A stretch of DNA of 6,991 nt, from assembly GCA_030040455.1 (NCBI GenBank), contig JASHTR010000590.1, forward strand, positions 1 through 6,991, given 5' to 3'. This DNA is from Terriglobia bacterium. Its GTDB lineage: Bacteria > Acidobacteriota > Terriglobia > UBA7540. Below are positions 1-6,606 of this stretch, piece after piece (within the stretch, counting starts at the first letter, position 1; the number at the start of each line of letters is the position of its first letter). A model generated the notes under the pieces. The model had not been told where the DNA came from. It saw only the letters and a list, made by a program, of their open reading frames with translations, and did no database searches. A program made the position numbers and the translations under genes.

Positions 1-475
1 CTTCCCTGAGTTTTCCTACGCCCAGCGGAGTCCCGAAGGCGAGTTTCGAGGGAGTCTCGAAGACAGGCCCGAGAAGCAGATAATCCGCTCCGGCAGCCTC
101 CGCGGCAAGAGCCTCATCCAGGGAATGGCAGGAGACTCCCACGAGAAAGCCTTTGGGAACGATGGGGCGGACCGCGAAGGCCGGCAATGACGGGTTGCCT
201 AAATGAACGCCGGAAGCCTCCAAAGCAAGCGCAATATCCAGCCGGTCATTGACGACAATCTGAGTTGCTGTTCCGCGCGCCTTTGCTACCGCAAGTTTTG
301 CCAGGTCGCAAAGCGCCGGGGTGTCCAGATCCTTTTCGCGGATTTGGATCATTCCAATTCCGGCCTCGATCGCCGTAACGAGAAAGGAGCTCAGTGGGCT
401 GCCACGCAGGCTTCGTCGATCCGTGATGTAGCAAAGTTTGGGGGATCGCACTCTGGTAACGTCATGCACGCGCAT
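1..475 (-). CDS. thiE: Thiamine-phosphate synthase family protein (ThiE/TenI-like), incomplete at the C-terminus
   Basis: ThiE joins the pyrimidine and thiazole phosphates to make thiamine phosphate in the cytoplasm; the related TenI is a thiazole tautomerase. The 158 codons present run off the left edge; the family is usually about 210 residues. Visible family blocks are YITDRR (16-21), QIREKD (44-49, pyrophosphate-binding loop), VNDRLDIAL (75-83), GVHLG (89-93), VGVSCHSLDEA (112-122) and LLGPVFETPSK (134-144). The first Mg-ligand Asp of ThiE is kept (D77), but the second, normally in HLGQxD, is Ser96 here (HLGNPSL). That substitution and the CHSLDEA/VFET wording recall TenI, so the exact activity is open. 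The ATG at 475 is chosen because an in-frame TAG lies one codon upstream. That TAG is the stop of the 86-aa gene, leaving a 3-nt gap and no clear Shine-Dalgarno, so translation is probably coupled. Family certain, ThiE versus TenI not. Confidence 0.88.
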   Translation of the reverse strand, partial: MRVHDVTRVRSPKLCYITDRRSLRGSPLSSFLVTAIEAGIGMIQIREKDLDTPALCDLAKLAVAKARGTATQIVVNDRLDIALALEASGVHLGNPSLPAFAVRPIVPKGFLVGVSCHSLDEALAAEAAGADYLLLGPVFETPSKLAFGTPLGVGKLRE

Positions 476-478
476 GAT

Positions 479-739
479 CTACGGGAGGGGGCGGGGCGTC
501 ACAGACCCGGCTTGACGGAAGATGCAATGTAATTCGTCAAGGGCAAACCAGATGTCCTCAACGCCGACGCCGGAGATCGCGCCCCGGATGAAGTTATTGT
601 GGCCGGCGGCAGCGAGCCAGGAGTAATGAGACAGAAAGAAATTTGAATTCCAGAAGTCGGTCCAGGGAGAATAGAGCAAAAAAACGCCGAATGCGAACAG
701 AAAGAGGATACGAGCGATTGCGGGAATCCACCTCGGCAT
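479..739 (-). CDS. Small membrane protein of unknown function, 86 aa
   Basis: I do not recognise a named family. The N-terminus has basic residues (R3, R10) and then a strongly hydrophobic stretch at about 11-23, giving one confident membrane segment. An aromatic, Trp-rich region follows (YSPWTDFWNSNFFLSHYSW, 23-41), then a moderately hydrophobic Gly-containing stretch with FIRGAISGVG (50-59) and a second amphipathic segment to about 74. This layout, with Pro-Trp and Arg-Gly-Ala-x-Ser-Gly at the two segment borders, resembles small conserved acidobacterial membrane proteins I have seen without a function, but that is memory and not a search. The gene is judged real because its TAG stop sits 3 nt before the thiE start on the same strand, its composition is sensibly membrane-like, and GAAGGT lies about 9 nt before the ATG. 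The overlapping frames are less protein-like. Confidence 0.72.
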   Translation of the reverse strand: MPRWIPAIARILFLFAFGVFLLYSPWTDFWNSNFFLSHYSWLAAAGHNNFIRGAISGVGVEDIWFALDELHCIFRQAGSVTPRPLP

Positions 740-839
740 AGAATTTGACCTTCAGGGTACATCAAAAAGCTGGACGGACATCAAGCGAGCGCGTTAAGTT
801 GGCCACCGTCGAAGGTGAGAATTATTTTGTGTGGCCAGC
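740..839 (-). other. Intergenic leader between the TPR gene and the 86-aa gene
   Basis: This 100-nt gap lies between the TPR stop and the ATG of the small membrane protein. A possible minus-strand promoter is TTGATG (784-779), 17 nt, then TGTACC, but it matches the sigma-70 consensus poorly. The inverted repeat described separately occupies its right half. I see no other gene here. Confidence 0.4.
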
Positions 840-840
840 T
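797..840 (-). repeat. Inverted repeat directly after the TPR stop codon
   Basis: The arms are AGTTGGCCAC (797-806) and GTGGCCAGCT (831-840) on the plus strand, separated by 24 nt. The central TGGCCAC/GTGGCCA pairing is perfect over 7 bp. Read as plus-strand RNA the stem extends to 10 pairs with one G-U; as minus-strand RNA there is one A-C mismatch. Its position at the end of the TPR gene suggests a transcript-end or processing hairpin, but no T-tract follows on the minus strand, so it is not a classic intrinsic terminator. A smaller CACC/GGTG hairpin sits inside. Confidence 0.4.
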
Positions 841-2654
841 TAATGGTCCGGCTGGCGTTGGCGCAGCATGCGAATCTTTTCGGCGACGTCCCGGTAATCA
901 ACATTCAGGCTGTACACCTCTGCAAATTTCTCGAGCGCCGCCTTCGAATCTCCGAGCTGCTCGTATGCGCTAGCTAAGCCATAATTGAGCGCCATGCTGG
1001 TTTCTTCATCGGTGTCCGGCGCTTCGAACCCTCGGAGATACCACTGCGCTGCAATTCGGGGCTCGCTCTTCTCCAGAAAGCACAATCCCAGCAGTGAGCA
1101 CGCCCCCAGGAAGTTCGGCGGAAAGCTTTCTTTGCCTGTCCCTTTAACGACCTTTTGAAATTCTCCGATCGCCTCGTCCAGCAGACCCATCTCGCGGAAG
1201 GCGATGCCAAGGTGATAGTGCGTCTGCGGGTTATCTTCCACATCCACTTCTTCCTCGTCTGAATCCATCGTGGCCGGCGCCGAGGGGGGCACGAAGGAAG
1301 TCTGCCGAGATGTGAAACCCTGCCATTCCTTGGAAAAATCCATCTCGACAGCAGGCATCGGAGAAAGAGGAGCGCGCAGGTTTGCAGGGGAGCCGTGGGA
1401 TTCAACCGGCGATTTTGCTTCCTTCGCTTCCAGTGATCCAGCATGAGAGCCACGGGCCGCTTCCCCCGGAGCGGCAGGCTTCATTTCGCCTTGCTTTTCG
1501 AAAGCTGCGTTTAAAAGCGACTGCCAGTGCGGATTCTGCTCATCGGTCTTCAGAAGCCCGCTATAGATCCTTCGGGCTTTTTCCCATTCTCCCGCCTCAC
1601 CGTATGCCTTTGCGATGGCCTCGAGTGCTTCCGTCCATCCGGCAGCGCCTGCCGCGCGCATACAAATTTCTTCCATCCAATCCAGGCAGGCGGCGTGGCG
1701 CGGTTTCTGGGCGGCGATTCGGTGAAGAGAGTTTACCAACTTCTCTGCGTTTTGATCCAGTGCGAGCTCGGCAACGCTTTTCAAAGGCTCCAACGCCGCA
1801 TCGGGATTTCCTGCATCCAGGCAGTGGTTGATGAAGCGGTCGAGCGGTTCAAAACCGGCGGTGTGATCCCGGTAAGCTTCGATGGCAACGTTCAGGCCTT
1901 CATCGAGCTTCCCACCGGCAAGCAAGGCACTGAGAAAAATCAGCTTGGCCTCGTGATCGGACCTCATTTCAGGGGCAGACTCATAAATTTGGCGCGCCTC
2001 CTCAAATCGGCCCTCTTCCGCCGCCCGGCGGAGCTCCCAAAGCAGGACCTTCAAGTGACGTTGATCGATTCCTCTGGCCTTCGCAAGCGCTGCCCCGGCA
2101 AGAGTCGCGTTCCTTTGACGATCTGCAAGCCTAGCCGCTTCAAGATACTCCTCCAAGGCATCCTCGCGCTTTCCGGCGGTCTCGTAAAGCTCTGCCCGCC
2201 GCATGTGATACGCTGCGTTTGACGGGTCCAGAGATAAGAGCTGGGTGAGGATTTGCAGAGTCTTTCCTTCCAACCGGCGAGCCTGGCAAAAAGCAAGTGC
2301 CTGCACATACTGCTCACGAGCCTCACGGCTGAGTCCCTGGCTGGTATAAAGCTCGGCCAGCTTCAGGAACGAATCAGCAGACTGTGTGTCGAGCTTGGCG
2401 ATTTTTTTGTAGATTGCAATCGCTTTAAGAATGAATCCATCGCGGGAGTAAGCTGCCGCCAGTTTATTGAACTGGCGCAGGGCCTCGGGGACGTTTCCGG
2501 CTCGGACACAAAGATCACCCGTCGTATTGAGGAGGGAGAGGTCTTCGGGATCTTTCTCAGCAATGGCCAGGTATTGCCTGATCGCCTCAGGAAGCTTGCG
2601 TTGGCTTACCAGCCGGCCAGCTTCTTCAAGCGCTTTACTCTTATTGAAAGCCAT
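840..2654 (-). CDS. Cytoplasmic tetratricopeptide-repeat protein, 604 aa
   Basis: This is a helical TPR scaffold with no signal peptide or membrane segment, so probably cytoplasmic; its partner is unknown. The N-terminal two thirds (about 1-390) hold repeated TPR-type helix pairs. Clear units include LPEAIRQYLAIAEKDPED, VPEALRQFNKLAAAY, ILKAIAIYKKIAKLD, LSREAREQYVQAL and REDALEEYLEAARL. A Pro/Ala/Ser-rich linker follows (about 391-474), containing a short VEMDFSKEWQGF island and ending in an acidic patch (DSDEEEVDVED). A separate C-terminal TPR module (about 475-604) begins NPQTHYHLGIAFREMGLLDE, a wording common in TPR proteins of Acidobacteriota and deltaproteobacteria. The frame stays open to an ATG at 2675, but the ATG at 2654 is preferred: GGAG lies 9 nt upstream of it and GGAGG slightly further, while nothing similar precedes 2675. 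It lies 175 nt downstream of bamD on the same strand, so a shared transcript is possible but not shown. Confidence 0.9.
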   Translation of the reverse strand: MAFNKSKALEEAGRLVSQRKLPEAIRQYLAIAEKDPEDLSLLNTTGDLCVRAGNVPEALRQFNKLAAAYSRDGFILKAIAIYKKIAKLDTQSADSFLKLAELYTSQGLSREAREQYVQALAFCQARRLEGKTLQILTQLLSLDPSNAAYHMRRAELYETAGKREDALEEYLEAARLADRQRNATLAGAALAKARGIDQRHLKVLLWELRRAAEEGRFEEARQIYESAPEMRSDHEAKLIFLSALLAGGKLDEGLNVAIEAYRDHTAGFEPLDRFINHCLDAGNPDAALEPLKSVAELALDQNAEKLVNSLHRIAAQKPRHAACLDWMEEICMRAAGAAGWTEALEAIAKAYGEAGEWEKARRIYSGLLKTDEQNPHWQSLLNAAFEKQGEMKPAAPGEAARGSHAGSLEAKEAKSPVESHGSPANLRAPLSPMPAVEMDFSKEWQGFTSRQTSFVPPSAPATMDSDEEEVDVEDNPQTHYHLGIAFREMGLLDEAIGEFQKVVKGTGKESFPPNFLGACSLLGLCFLEKSEPRIAAQWYLRGFEAPDTDEETSMALNYGLASAYEQLGDSKAALEKFAEVYSLNVDYRDVAEKIRMLRQRQPDH

Positions 2655-2829
2655 CCTAAACGGCTCCGCCTCCATCCTGAAGGAAGCTTTGCATAGGCTA
2701 GCACACCGATCTGAAAGATGAAAACAGTTCCCAACTCCAAGGCTCCCTCATACGTAAAGAAGTGTTGGACGCACCACACTCTAAAAGATCGATCGTCAGC
2801 AGACTTTGTCCATTGTCGCAGTCTGGGTC
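2655..2829 (-). other. Intergenic region between bamD and the TPR gene
   Basis: This 175-nt stretch has no gene I can support. Just after the bamD stop it holds a 6-bp inverted repeat, CAGACT (2800-2805) and AGTCTG (2820-2825), with a 14-nt loop, and an 8-bp palindrome GATCGATC (2787-2794). No T-tract follows the stem closely. A minus-strand GGAACT about 70-80 nt before the TPR start faintly recalls an ECF sigma -35 box, but no good -10 accompanies it. The region may hold a bamD transcript end and a TPR promoter; neither is proven. Confidence 0.35.
2664..2673 (-). promoter_or_regulatory. Ribosome binding site deciding the TPR start
   Basis: GGAGG (2673-2669) and GGAG (2667-2664) precede the ATG at 2654, the nearer one with 9 nt spacing. 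The purine-rich stretch lies within the extra codons of the longer frame from 2675, which argues that those codons are untranslated leader. Confidence 0.6.
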
Positions 2830-4104
2830 TTAAGGAATAAGCTTCTTTAGAAAATGGAACTTGCCGTTCTTCTTCTTCGTGGAGGCGGGCGAGGAAGGGG
2901 AAGGTTTATTGGCTTGATGGACCAGGTTCTGCTTGCTCTGAGTGCTGCCGGAATTTGACGGCGGGGCGCTTGCCGGGGAGGATTTTGATGAAGTGGGATC
3001 GATCGGTTTACTCGCGGCAAAGCTTGCCATGCTGACCGTTTGCGCGCTCAACGTGTTTCGGCTCGTGGGAGCGGGAGCTGAGGGAGGTCCATTTAATTTG
3101 GCGATCTGAGTCTGGATCTGGTAAGGCGACCCGAGCACCACCGGCCCACGCAGCGTCTGGGAGAAATCCGGAGCGCCTGAGAAAGCTCCGAGCGTCCTAT
3201 GAAGCAAGTCAGGATGATTGCGATGGCTTGCATCGGCTTCCGCGCGAGCCAGCATCGCCTTCGTCGGCGTAGGGACGGGCTTGTGCATCTCGGTGAGTTG
3301 CTGCTTGGCGTCGGCGACGAGCGGGCTCAGCGGGAATTCCATAATCAGGCGGTCATAATAGGGTGCGGCTTCCGGCTTCTTGTTGAGGTGCGTCAGGGTT
3401 TGCCCCGTATACCAGAAAATCTGATCTCCTTCGCTGAAGTTCGGATAGTTGTCAGCGATTGACTTCAAGCGGGATTCCGCGGCCGGCCACGCGTCGCGAT
3501 CGTAATAGAACATTGCAATTTCATATTCCCCTTGGGCGAGCACTTCCTGCACCTCGCGCAGCCTGCCTTTAACTTCGACGACGAGCGGGCTGTTCGGATA
3601 TTCGGTGAGAAACTCCTTGAACTCCGTCGCCGCCGCCAGAGCTTCCGTCTGGTCTCGATCAGCCTTTCCGATAAGTCGGAAATGACACATTCCAGCGCGA
3701 TATTCCGCCATCGGAGCTTCCGGGGCATTGGGAAAAAAGGTGATGAAGTCCTTGTATTCCGCTTCCGCCTCGGTCAGCCCTGAGACACCACCTTGCTTGT
3801 AATAAGAATCTGCAATGGCCAGCTTGGATTGAGAGAGGTATTCGCTGTCCGGGTATGTGTTGATCAACGTCTGGAGGGTAAGTCGGCCCACATCGTAGCG
3901 GCCGTGCTTGAATTCGTTCAGTGCCTTTCCGAGGAGGATCTTATCGGGCTGCGCGCCTAGAGGGACGTTTGCGGTCAAGCTTTCGTGGTGCCGATGGAGG
4001 AGAATGCAGCCGGGCAGGAAGATGACCCCGCCGAGGAGGAATGCCCCTAAAAGCAACAAATAGCTCCTCGATGACCTGGGAATAGAATTGTTAATGCTGC
4101 TCAC
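2830..4104 (-). CDS. bamD: Outer membrane assembly lipoprotein BamD with long C-terminal tail
   Basis: BamD is the essential TPR lipoprotein of the BAM complex, which inserts beta-barrel proteins into the outer membrane from the periplasmic side. The N-terminus is a lipoprotein signal peptide: Arg10 and Arg13, a hydrophobic run at about 15-31, then the lipobox LPGC with the lipidated Cys at 33. Residues about 55-282 form the BamD TPR domain, with repeats ending in the typical TYPDSEY, FFPNAPEAPMAEYR, EYPNSPLV, NYPNFSEGDQ and EFPLSPLV blocks. The protein is 424 aa against about 240-280 for common BamD. The extra part (about 283-424) is a Ser/Pro/Ala-rich, probably disordered tail ending in a basic-hydrophobic stretch (KKKNGKFHFLKKLIP). 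The start is GTG at 4104, whose GTGA overlaps the TGA stop of the upstream epimerase gene; GGGGA directly precedes it and AGGAG lies 12 nt upstream. No other start fits the signal peptide. Confidence 0.93.
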   Translation of the reverse strand: MSSINNSIPRSSRSYLLLLGAFLLGGVIFLPGCILLHRHHESLTANVPLGAQPDKILLGKALNEFKHGRYDVGRLTLQTLINTYPDSEYLSQSKLAIADSYYKQGGVSGLTEAEAEYKDFITFFPNAPEAPMAEYRAGMCHFRLIGKADRDQTEALAAATEFKEFLTEYPNSPLVVEVKGRLREVQEVLAQGEYEIAMFYYDRDAWPAAESRLKSIADNYPNFSEGDQIFWYTGQTLTHLNKKPEAAPYYDRLIMEFPLSPLVADAKQQLTEMHKPVPTPTKAMLARAEADASHRNHPDLLHRTLGAFSGAPDFSQTLRGPVVLGSPYQIQTQIAKLNGPPSAPAPTSRNTLSAQTVSMASFAASKPIDPTSSKSSPASAPPSNSGSTQSKQNLVHQANKPSPSSPASTKKKNGKFHFLKKLIP

Positions 4105-4787
4105 TCCCCGCAGTGACTCCTGGGTTGGAAATCTCTATCTTCCGCCTCAGCAGCGGAGCGAATAAGTGCTTTGAGGGCCGCCTTCAAGCCTGCATTCCGA
4201 ATCGTCTCAGGCCCGGCCACGATCACATCGGCTCCCTCCGCGGAAAGCTTACGAGCGAGCGGCGGGTCGATGGCGCCTTCCACTTCGAGAGCGAAGTGTG
4301 CTCCACGCTGGCGCCGGGTCTTGATGGCCTCGTTAACCCTATGAATAGCGCGGGCGGAATAGGGTTGCCCGCCGGTTTCATAGAGCGTAAGAAAGTCCAC
4401 TTCGTCCAGGATCGCGCTCGCCGCCTCCAGCGGCGTTGCGGGATTTAAGGCCACTCCCGCCTGGACACCATTTAATCGGATGGCCCGTAGCACGCTGCAG
4501 AAATCCGGCGTTGCCTCTACGTGCACGGCCAGGCGATCTGCTCCTGCCTCGATGAAACCCTGCACCAGACGTTCCGGCCGCTCCACTCGCAGGTGAACGT
4601 CCAACGTCAAATCGGTGGCTTTCCGCAGGCTGGCCATTACGGGCAGGCCCACCATGAGGCCGGGCGCAAAGTGCCCATCACAAACGTCGATATGAACCAT
4701 CCTTGCCCCCGCCTCCTTCATCATCTCCAATCCTTCACCCAGGCGCCCAAAGTCAGCCGCAAGCAAGGATATAGAGATCAGCGCCAT
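4101..4787 (-). CDS. rpe: Ribulose-phosphate 3-epimerase family protein with altered active site
   Basis: Rpe interconverts ribulose-5-phosphate and xylulose-5-phosphate in the cytoplasmic pentose phosphate pathway, using a metal in a TIM barrel. The 228-aa length fits the family. Conserved blocks are SLLAADFGRLG (7-17), VHIDVCDGHF (31-40), LDVHL (62-66), VHVEA (88-92), ALNPATPLE (113-121) and GADVIVAG (about 180). Metal ligands H32, D34 and H65 are present. The fourth ligand and catalytic acid/base, Asp in EVDGGI, is Glu170 (EVEGAI). The phosphate loop usually reading MxVNPGFGGQ is shortened to LYETGGQP (135-142), and the Ser of the AGS motif is Pro. Activity as a normal Rpe is therefore doubtful; a different sugar-phosphate substrate is possible. 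The frame is open up to a GTG at 4895, but family similarity starts at codon 3 after the ATG at 4787, so that start is chosen; no strong Shine-Dalgarno marks any candidate. It overlaps bamD by 4 nt. Confidence 0.85.
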   Translation of the reverse strand: MALISISLLAADFGRLGEGLEMMKEAGARMVHIDVCDGHFAPGLMVGLPVMASLRKATDLTLDVHLRVERPERLVQGFIEAGADRLAVHVEATPDFCSVLRAIRLNGVQAGVALNPATPLEAASAILDEVDFLTLYETGGQPYSARAIHRVNEAIKTRRQRGAHFALEVEGAIDPPLARKLSAEGADVIVAGPETIRNAGLKAALKALIRSAAEAEDRDFQPRSHCGE

Positions 4788-4907
4788 AGCAGAGGTTGTA
4801 ATCCTGGAGCTACTCCCAACATCCAGCCTAGAGTACCACAACTTCATGCCTTGTTGTACCGGCATCCGAGTCAACGGACGCAATGCCCTTGCCACGGCGG
4901 CAGATAG

Positions 4908-4935
4908 AGTGTATCTTGGTGTTACATTGGGGCAA
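4908..4935 (-). promoter_or_regulatory. Weak candidate sigma-70 promoter for the rpe-bamD transcript
   Basis: On the minus strand TTGCCC (4935-4930) and TACACT (4913-4908) are 16 nt apart, each matching the consensus at 4 of 6 positions. It sits in the divergent gap before the flavoprotein gene and would give a leader of roughly 110 nt before the ATG at 4787. Weak matches like this occur by chance. Confidence 0.22.
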
Positions 4936-4979
4936 ACGTCACGCCGCTCCGAGACAGTTTAAGAAATCAAATCTTCAGC

Positions 4980-4986
4980 AAGGGGG
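4980..4986 (+). promoter_or_regulatory. Ribosome binding site of the flavoprotein gene
   Basis: AAGGGGG lies 9 nt before the ATG at 4996 and 15 nt before the in-frame ATG at 5002, so it favours the first ATG. No convincing plus-strand promoter was found in the preceding divergent gap. Confidence 0.65.
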
Positions 4987-4995
4987 ATATCGAGG

Positions 4996-6366
4996 ATGGC
5001 GATGTCTGCTGATCAACTTCGAGCTCGTTTTCGAGGTGAGCTGATCTATCCCGGTGACGCCGCCTACGATTCGGCACGTAAAGTTTACAACGGAATGATC
5101 GACAAGCGACCGCGGCTGATCGCCCGTTGCGTGGACGTGGCCGACGTGATGGCCGCTGTCGAATACGGTCGTGAAAATGATCTGTTGACCGCAATTCGGT
5201 GCGGCGGCCATAACGCCGGGGGCTTGGGAAGCTGCGACGATGGCCTGGTGATTGACCTCTCGCGCATGAAGGGCATTCATGTTGATCCTGTATCTCGCAC
5301 TGCGCGTGTGGAGGCCGGCTGCGTGTGGGGCGACGTGGATCACGCCACGCACGCCTTCGGGATGGCCTCACCCAGTGGTTTCATTTCTACTACCGGCGTC
5401 GCCGGCCTCACCCTGGGTGGTGGGGTCGGCTATCTCACTCGCCGCTACGGGTTGACCATCGATAATCTTCTCTCGGTGAATGTGGTGTTGGCCGACGGCC
5501 ATTTCGTGACGGTCAACGAAGAGGAGAATCCCGATCTTTTCTGGGCGGTGCGTGGCGGCGGCGGCAACTTCGGCGTGGTCACTTCGTTCCTGTTCCGCCT
5601 TCAACCGGTGAAAATGGTCCACGCCGGGCCGACGTTCTGGCCGATTGAGCAAGCCCCGGAAGTGATAAAAGCTTTCCAGGAATTTATCAACCACGCTCCG
5701 GAGGATGTGAACGGTTTTCTGGCTTTCCTGACCGTGCCGCCCGTCCCCCTGTTTCCGGAGCATCTGCATTTGAAGAAAATGTGCGGAATCATGTGGTGTT
5801 CGACGGCGCCCTCCGATGAGGCAGACAAAATTACTAAACCCGTGCGCAGCATAGGCAAGCCGGCGCTTGACCACGTCGGCCCCATGCCCTTTCCTGTCGT
5901 CCAAAGCCTCTTCGACCCGCTCTATCCCCCCGGACTGCAACAATACTGGCGGGCTGACTTCGTAGATTCCCTGAGTGAAGCAGCCATCGCCAGGCATCTC
6001 GAATACGGCCAGAAACTGCCCACAATCCTCTCCACCTCACACCTTTATCCCATCAATGGCGCAGCACATCGTGTCGGCAAGAACGATACCGCATTTAGCT
6101 ACCGCGACGCCGATTGGGCGATGGTGATTGTGGGTGTGGATCCCGACTCCGCCAATAAGGACAAGATCACGGAATGGTGCAAGGATTACTTTGACGCCGT
6201 GCATCCATACTCGGCGGGCGGCGCCTACGTGAACTTCATGATGGAAGAGGGTCAGGAGCGTGTGAAGGCATCATTCCGGGAAAACTATGAACGGCTAGCC
6301 GTGGTGAAGAAAAAGTACGATCCCACAAACTTCTTCCGTGTAAACCAGAACATTCGCCCGGCGTAA
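4996..6366 (+). CDS. FAD-dependent oxidoreductase, berberine bridge enzyme type
   Basis: This family (FAD_binding_4 plus C-terminal BBE domain) oxidises sugars, alcohols or secondary metabolites and passes electrons to oxygen or another acceptor; the substrate cannot be read from the sequence. The FAD domain spans about 35-200. It contains RCGGHNAGG (68-76), where His72 is the expected 8-alpha histidyl flavin link, and VEAGCVWGDVD (105-115), where Cys109 is the expected 6-S-cysteinyl link, so bicovalent flavin attachment is predicted. Further FAD motifs are TTGVAGLTLGGGVGYLTRRY (132-151) and NPDLFWAVRGGGGNFGVVTS (178-197). The substrate domain occupies the middle, and the BBE domain ends with YVNFM (411-415) and KYDPTNFFRVNQNI. 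At 456 aa it has the usual length of the bacterial proteins, with no Tat or Sec signal, so cytoplasmic. It is transcribed divergently from rpe and alone on this strand until hpnH 506 nt later. Confidence 0.93.
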   Translation: MAMSADQLRARFRGELIYPGDAAYDSARKVYNGMIDKRPRLIARCVDVADVMAAVEYGRENDLLTAIRCGGHNAGGLGSCDDGLVIDLSRMKGIHVDPVSRTARVEAGCVWGDVDHATHAFGMASPSGFISTTGVAGLTLGGGVGYLTRRYGLTIDNLLSVNVVLADGHFVTVNEEENPDLFWAVRGGGGNFGVVTSFLFRLQPVKMVHAGPTFWPIEQAPEVIKAFQEFINHAPEDVNGFLAFLTVPPVPLFPEHLHLKKMCGIMWCSTAPSDEADKITKPVRSIGKPALDHVGPMPFPVVQSLFDPLYPPGLQQYWRADFVDSLSEAAIARHLEYGQKLPTILSTSHLYPINGAAHRVGKNDTAFSYRDADWAMVIVGVDPDSANKDKITEWCKDYFDAVHPYSAGGAYVNFMMEEGQERVKASFRENYERLAVVKKKYDPTNFFRVNQNIRPA

Positions 6367-6392
6367 TGTTTGATAGACCTTACAGACTCCGG

Positions 6393-6409
6393 CGGCCCGT
6401 CCCGGGCCG
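6393..6409 (+). terminator. Hairpin after the flavoprotein gene, possible terminator
   Basis: CGGCCCG and CGGGCCG form a perfect 7-bp GC stem around a TCC loop, beginning 26 nt after the stop codon. The position fits a 3'-end structure, but no T-tract follows, so it may only stabilise the transcript end or act with Rho. Confidence 0.35.
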
Positions 6410-6587
6410 AGCATCCCAGCCACGGGTGCGACGGTAAAGGTTTTCCTCCCTTAACTTACGGGTTGACGAACAACTGCCGGACACTGCAAACTCTAATCTT
6501 AAGGGTTTTTTAATTAAGGGGCTGAAGAAGCGCTTTTGGCGATTGTCCCTGAGAAGCTGCGAAAAAAGCTCCATCGCTCTGCTATGG

Positions 6588-6606
6588 CGGCGCTCTATGA
6601 GCGCCG
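6588..6606. repeat. Perfect 8-bp stem-loop in the intergenic region
   Basis: CGGCGCTC (6588-6595), loop TAT, GAGCGCCG (6599-6606). It has no T-tract on either side, so it is not an intrinsic terminator. Its role is unknown; it could be part of a small RNA or a remnant of coding sequence. Confidence 0.45.

Noticed and set aside
203..532. Plus-strand 109-aa frame opposite thiE
   Set aside because: It lies antisense to a clear ThiE-family protein and has no family-like motifs.
1527..2222. Plus-strand 231-aa frame opposite the TPR gene
   Set aside because: Antisense shadow of a well-formed TPR protein, with irregular composition and no ribosome binding site.
4788..4895. N-terminal extension of the epimerase from the GTG at 4895
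   Set aside because: The 36 extra residues do not resemble Rpe and no Shine-Dalgarno precedes the GTG; similarity begins right after the ATG at 4787.
5368..5997. Minus-strand 209-aa frame opposite the flavoprotein gene
   Set aside because: His/Arg-rich antisense shadow of strongly conserved FAD motifs.
6448..6520. CCCTTAA paired with either of two TTAAGGG copies, followed by T6, as a switching terminator
   Set aside because: The stems are only 7 bp with loops over 40 nt and low GC, so a stable terminator is unlikely.
6380..6574. Minus-strand 64-aa frame in the intergenic region
   Set aside because: No ribosome binding site or recognisable motif; the basic C-terminal half follows from the GC-rich hairpin.
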